Assembly (NCBI RefSeq): GCF_900142875.1
Contig: NZ_FRCK01000003.1
Coordinates: 62,001 to 126,000, forward strand
Source: Paracoccus solventivorans
GTDB lineage: Bacteria; Pseudomonadota; Alphaproteobacteria; Rhodobacterales; Rhodobacteraceae
Direction of reading: 5' to 3'
Length of the DNA stretch: 64,000 nt
Every line of letters begins with the position of its first letter. Positions within the stretch are counted from its first letter, which is position 1. Under the pieces are notes generated by a model that had not been told where the DNA came from, did not search any database, and saw only the letters and a list, made by a program, of their open reading frames with translations. Of this stretch, positions 60,386 to 64,000 are shown piece after piece. The position numbers and the translations under genes are program-made.

Positions 60386-61414
60386 ATGAACGCGTTTCTC
60401 GCGCAGCTGCTCAATGGGCTGGACAAGGGGGGGGCCTATGCGTTGATCGCATTGGGGCTCACCCTGGTTTTCGGCACCTTGGGCGTGGTCAATTTCGCGC
60501 ATGGCGCCCTGTTCATGCTGGGCTGCTTCATGGCGGTGACCTTCCGCTATCTGATCACCATCGAAAAGGTCACCACCGACCCGACGCAGCTGTCGCCCTG
60601 GGGGCAGCCGCTCGAGGTGCGCGCCCCCATCGTCCAGGACTGGCTGGGCGATTTCGGGCTGTTCCTGGTCGATTACTCGGTGCCGTTCTCGATCCTGCTG
60701 ACCATCCCGGTGATGCTGGCCATCGGCATCGGGATGGAGCGCGGGCTGATCAAGCATTTCTACAAGCGCACCCACGCGGAACAGATCCTGGTGACCTTCG
60801 GCCTGGCCATCGTCATCGGCGAGATCGTGAAAAGCATCTACGGCCCCAACCCCTGGCCGCAGCCGATCCCCTCGGACCTGCGCTCGGCCGCCGATATCGG
60901 CCGCTGGCTGGGGATGGAGCCGAATACCCTGACCTATCCGTGGTGGCGGATGATCTATCTGATGTTCTCGCTGGGGGTGATCGCGGCGGTGTTCGCCTTC
61001 CTGCGCTTCACCACCTTCGGGATGGTGGTGCGCGCCGGCATGGCGGACCGCGAGGCGGTGGGGCTGCTGGGCATCAACATCGACAAGCGCTTTACCGTGG
61101 TCTTTGGCCTCGCGGCCGTGGTCGCCGGGGTGGCGGGGGCGATGTACACGCCGCTGCTGCCGCCGAACTACCAGATCGGCATGGATTTCCTGGTGCTCAG
61201 CTTCGTCGTCGTCGTGGTGGGCGGCATGGGCTCGCTGCCGGGCGCGGTGCTGGCGGGGTTCCTGCTGGGCATCCTGCAAAGCTTCGCCTCGATGACTGAG
61301 GTGAAGTCGCTGATCCCCGGCATCGACCAGGTGATCATCTATCTGGTGGCGGTGGTGATCCTGCTGGTGCGGCCCCGCGGCCTGATGGGCCGGCGCGGCG
61401 TGATGGAGGGCTGA
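60386..61414 (+). CDS. LivH-type ABC permease
   Basis: 342-residue inner-membrane permease of the branched-chain amino acid (HAAT) class: [39 protein letters not shown] is the classic LivH opening, with [28 protein letters not shown] and [24 protein letters not shown] later. About eight helices. Contains an extra loop of about 60 residues ([19 protein letters not shown]) relative to E. coli LivH. Ribosome site GGGGGGAAA before ATG 60386. Confidence 0.92.
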   Translation: MNAFLAQLLNGLDKGGAYALIALGLTLVFGTLGVVNFAHGALFMLGCFMAVTFRYLITIEKVTTDPTQLSPWGQPLEVRAPIVQDWLGDFGLFLVDYSVPFSILLTIPVMLAIGIGMERGLIKHFYKRTHAEQILVTFGLAIVIGEIVKSIYGPNPWPQPIPSDLRSAADIGRWLGMEPNTLTYPWWRMIYLMFSLGVIAAVFAFLRFTTFGMVVRAGMADREAVGLLGINIDKRFTVVFGLAAVVAGVAGAMYTPLLPPNYQIGMDFLVLSFVVVVVGGMGSLPGAVLAGFLLGILQSFASMTEVKSLIPGIDQVIIYLVAVVILLVRPRGLMGRRGVMEG

Positions 61415-61418
61415 TCCG

Positions 61419-62552
61419 ATGTTCCATCTTTCCCGCAAGGACCAGATCAAGCTGGCGATCTTTGCCCTGGTCGTCGTCACCATGCCGATCTGGCTGGCGC
61501 CGCTGGGCGCCGCCTATCCCGGGCTGATGCAGAAATTCGCGATCTATGCGATCTTTGCCATCGGCTTCAACATCCTGTTCGGGCTGACCGGCTATCTGTC
61601 CTTCGGCCACGCCGCCTTCCTGGGCGTCGGTTCCTATACCGCGGTGTGGTCGTTCAAGCTGCTGACCATGGACATCGTGCCGGCGCTGATCTTCTCGACT
61701 CTGCTGGCGGGGGTGTTCGCGCTGGTGATCGGGTTCTTCAGCCTGCGGCGCACGGGGATCTATTTCTCGATCCTGACGCTGGCATTCGCGCAGATGTGCT
61801 ACAGCCTGGCCTATTCGGTGCTGACCCCGATCACCAATGGCGAAACCGGGCTGCTGCTGGCCCGCAACGACCCGCGGGTGATCGACGAGGCGCTGGGGGC
61901 CGGAACCGTGGGGGGCGCGGGGCTGCCGACGCCGGCGCTCTTGGGTAACACCGTCAGCGGCTATTTCGGCTTCTACATCTGCGCGGCGCTGCTGATCCTG
62001 GCCTTCTTCATCTCGCAGAAGATCTTTGCTTCGCCCTTCGGGCTGGCGCTGCGGGGGATCAAGTCGAACCAGACGAGGATGATCTACACCGGCTTCAACA
62101 TCCGGCCCTATATGCTGGCGGCCTTCGTCATCTCGGGGATGTTCGCGGGGCTGGCGGGCGGGCTGCTGTCGGTCACCGACCCCATCGCCGGGGCGGAACG
62201 GATGCGCTGGACGGAATCGGGCAACATCGTGCTGATGACCATCCTGGGCGGGGTGGGCACGCTGATCGGCCCGGTGATCGGCGCCTGGGTGATCGAGTAT
62301 TTCGAGAACATCTTCTCGGCCATCAACAAGAACATGCTGAACGCGGCCTTCGATTTCCTGCCTGACGGGGTGCAGAACCTTGCCGTCACCGTGCTGTCCA
62401 AGTTCGTGGGCGAGGGCTGGCACCTGACCCTGGGGCTGCTGTTCGTGCTGATCGTGGTGTTCCTGCCCGGTGGGCTGGTCGAGGGCTATCTGAAGCTGGT
62501 CGCGCGGTTCCGGCGCGGGCGCGGCACCAAACCGGAGGCTGGCGGGAAATGA
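61419..62552 (+). CDS. LivM-type ABC permease
   Basis: 377-residue partner permease: [34 protein letters not shown] is the LivM hallmark, with [41 protein letters not shown] and [16 protein letters not shown]. About nine to ten helices, ending in a basic tail. Four bases after livH-type stop, and its own stop overlaps the ATPase start. Forms a heterodimer with the LivH-type protein. Confidence 0.92.
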   Translation: MFHLSRKDQIKLAIFALVVVTMPIWLAPLGAAYPGLMQKFAIYAIFAIGFNILFGLTGYLSFGHAAFLGVGSYTAVWSFKLLTMDIVPALIFSTLLAGVFALVIGFFSLRRTGIYFSILTLAFAQMCYSLAYSVLTPITNGETGLLLARNDPRVIDEALGAGTVGGAGLPTPALLGNTVSGYFGFYICAALLILAFFISQKIFASPFGLALRGIKSNQTRMIYTGFNIRPYMLAAFVISGMFAGLAGGLLSVTDPIAGAERMRWTESGNIVLMTILGGVGTLIGPVIGAWVIEYFENIFSAINKNMLNAAFDFLPDGVQNLAVTVLSKFVGEGWHLTLGLLFVLIVVFLPGGLVEGYLKLVARFRRGRGTKPEAGGK

Positions 62553-63355
62553 GCGTGACGAGCGAAAACGCAGCGGCCGGCAACGCCGCGAACGGCAAGA
62601 ACATCGTCCTGCACGCTGCGGACGTGATCAAGAACTTCGGCGGGCTGCGCGCGCTGTCCGACATCGACCTGCAGATCGAAGAGGGCAAGACCCACGCGAT
62701 CATCGGGCCGAACGGCGCGGGCAAGTCCACCCTGCTGAACGTGATCATCGGGCGGATCGCGCCGACCTCGGGGGCGGTGGTGTTCGACGGCACCGTGCTA
62801 ACCGGCAAGGCCCCGCACGAGATCAACCAGCTGGGGATTTCCCGGGTGTTCCAGACGCCCGAGATCTTCGCCGACCTCTCGGTGCTGCACAACGTCATGG
62901 CCCCGGCCTTCGCCCGCCGCGACGGGTCCTTCCGGCTGAACATGTTCCGCACCACGGCCCGCGAAGCCGCGATCCGGGAAGAGGCCGAAAGCCTGCTGAA
63001 CGATTTCGGCATGTGGGACCGGCGCGACGACCATTCCGGCGCGCTGTCGCGCGGCGACAAGCGGCGGCTGGAGCTGTGCATGTGCCTGATCCAGCATCCG
63101 CGGCTGCTGCTGCTGGACGAACCCACCGCCGGCATGTCGCGCCACGACACCAACACCACCATCGAGCTGCTGAAGAAGATCAAGCTGCGCGGCATGACCA
63201 AGGTCATCATCGAACACGACATGCATGTGGTGTTCTCGCTGGCCGACAAGATCTCGGTGCTGGCGCAAGGGCGGATCATCGCCTCGGGCCTGCCGCAGGA
63301 CATCAAGGAGGACCCCAGAGTGCAGGAAGCCTATCTCGGGGGGGCGGCGGAATGA
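62549..63355 (+). CDS. LivG-type ABC ATP-binding protein
   Basis: 268-residue ATPase. Walker [33 protein letters not shown] (Q-loop), Walker [14 protein letters not shown]-loop [17 protein letters not shown] and the LivG-type end [11 protein letters not shown]. The signature segment reads [16 protein letters not shown] rather than LSGGQ, as in several LivG relatives (LSYGxQR). An Ala/Asn-rich leader of about 20 residues precedes the domain. ATG overlaps the previous stop. Confidence 0.93.
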   Translation: MSVTSENAAAGNAANGKNIVLHAADVIKNFGGLRALSDIDLQIEEGKTHAIIGPNGAGKSTLLNVIIGRIAPTSGAVVFDGTVLTGKAPHEINQLGISRVFQTPEIFADLSVLHNVMAPAFARRDGSFRLNMFRTTAREAAIREEAESLLNDFGMWDRRDDHSGALSRGDKRRLELCMCLIQHPRLLLLDEPTAGMSRHDTNTTIELLKKIKLRGMTKVIIEHDMHVVFSLADKISVLAQGRIIASGLPQDIKEDPRVQEAYLGGAAE

Positions 63356-64000
63356 ATGCGGCACCAGTGACCGGCCCGGCGCCGGATGCGTTCTTCGCGC
63401 TGCGCGACGTCCATGCCTATTACGGCGAAAGCTACATCGTGCAGGGCGTCAGCCTCGAGCTGCGCAAGGGCGAGGTGCTGGCCCTGCTGGGCCGCAACGG
63501 TGCCGGCAAGACCTCGACCATGCGCGCCATTGCCCGGGCCGACAACCCGGCGGTGATGCGCGGGGAAATCTGGCTGGAGGGGCAGCCGGTCCACCAGATG
63601 AAATCCTGGCAGGCCAGCCAGGCCGGGATCCAGCTGGTCCCCGAGGACCGCCGCATCATCCCCGGCATGACCGTCGAGGAGAACCTGATCCTGTCGCAGG
63701 TCGCCCCCAACAAGGGCTGGGAGATCGAGCAGATCTACGAGCATTTCCCGCGGCTGGCCGAGCGCCGCAACCAGGAGGGGGTCACCCTGTCGGGGGGCGA
63801 GCAGCAGATGCTGTCGGTCGCCCGGGCGCTGGCGCGCGAGGTCAAACTGCTGCTGCTGGACGAGCCCTACGAGGGGCTGGCCCCGGTGATCGTGCGCGAG
63901 ATCGAGCATATCGTGCAGGACATCAAGGCCCGCGGCATCACCACCATCATCGTGGAACAGAACGCGGTGGCGGCGCTGCGGCTGGCGGACCGGGCGGTGA
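63352..64000 (+). CDS. LivF-type ABC ATP-binding protein, 3' end outside window
   Basis: Frame open from ATG 63352 (overlapping the previous stop, ATGA) to the window edge, 216 codons seen. YYGESYIVQGVSLELRKGEVLALLGRNGAGKTSTMRAI has the Walker A; then GIQLVPEDRRIIPGMTVEENL, signature TLSGGEQQMLSVARAL, Walker B LLLLDEPYEGLAP (LivF-type, with E-G-L) and H-loop TIIVEQNAVAALRLADRAV. Only the last 20-40 residues are missing. Completes a receptor-H-M-G-F transporter. Confidence 0.92.
   Translation, partial: MNAAPVTGPAPDAFFALRDVHAYYGESYIVQGVSLELRKGEVLALLGRNGAGKTSTMRAIARADNPAVMRGEIWLEGQPVHQMKSWQASQAGIQLVPEDRRIIPGMTVEENLILSQVAPNKGWEIEQIYEHFPRLAERRNQEGVTLSGGEQQMLSVARALAREVKLLLLDEPYEGLAPVIVREIEHIVQDIKARGITTIIVEQNAVAALRLADRAV

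Noticed and set aside
1..64000. tRNA, rRNA, prophage, insertion sequence or attachment-site structures
   Set aside because: No tRNA-like cloverleaf, transposase, integrase or terminal inverted repeats were recognised on either strand.

Overview
This is a GC-rich, densely coded bacterial chromosome segment with translationally overlapped operons. Gene families and neighbourhoods point to an alphaproteobacterium of the Rhodobacterales, most plausibly Paracoccus or a close relative. That placement is an inference from taurine-pyruvate aminotransferase next to a TauR-like MocR regulator, TauE- and TauZ-like exporters, an ScfR-type regulator and the Pho gene order; no rRNA or other marker is present.

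Layout. (1) 1-16.3 kb, all on +, is a tightly packed catabolic cluster: CaiB-type CoA-transferase (cut by the window edge), enoyl-CoA hydratase, HMG-CoA-lyase-like enzyme, acyl-CoA dehydrogenase, two MmgE/PrpD proteins, two metallo-beta-lactamase-fold hydrolases, two Old Yellow Enzyme-type reductases, an Asp/Glu-racemase-like protein, an acyl-CoA ligase, a quinone-oxidoreductase-like MDR protein, an FAH-family protein and an embedded LacI regulator. I do not recognise the whole as a named pathway; it is the best candidate for an undescribed system. (2) 16.4-19.4 kb: tpa and a TauR-like regulator. (3) 19.5-26.8 kb, mostly on -: RND efflux permease and adaptor, a small DUF2892 membrane protein behind a palindromic operator, an acyl-CoA synthetase and an AhpD-like protein. 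(4) 27.1-36.2 kb: a complete phosphate-starvation block, phoR-pstS-pstC-pstA-pstB-phoU-phoB-phoA, with 11-bp-period Pho-box arrays before pstS and phoA. (5) 36.2-38.7 kb: a putative metal-related ABC system (CPFC-containing exported protein, ATPase, permease with a His/Asp/Glu-rich loop). (6) 38.7-45.0 kb: a looser region with COG2855- and TauE-type exporters, a winged-helix regulator, about 0.9 kb of degenerate tandem repeats, and a deletion-type junction joining a broken outer-membrane protein gene to a broken SDR gene. (7) 45.0-50.8 kb: a DevBCA-type exporter, an SLC13-type permease and a divergent AraC regulator. (8) 51.0-57.2 kb: a large beta-barrel-like protein that seems to lack its N-terminus, then a single-domain response regulator, a small membrane protein and a symporter-histidine kinase fusion. 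(9) 57.2-64 kb: an ScfR-type regulator diverging from a branched-chain-amino-acid-type ABC transporter whose last gene runs off the window.

Themes: uptake and CoA-dependent breakdown of organic acids, sulfonate sulfur handling, phosphate starvation, and export. Starts were chosen by Shine-Dalgarno spacing, overlap with the upstream stop, and where family similarity begins. No searches were run; family names rest on motif recognition by eye.
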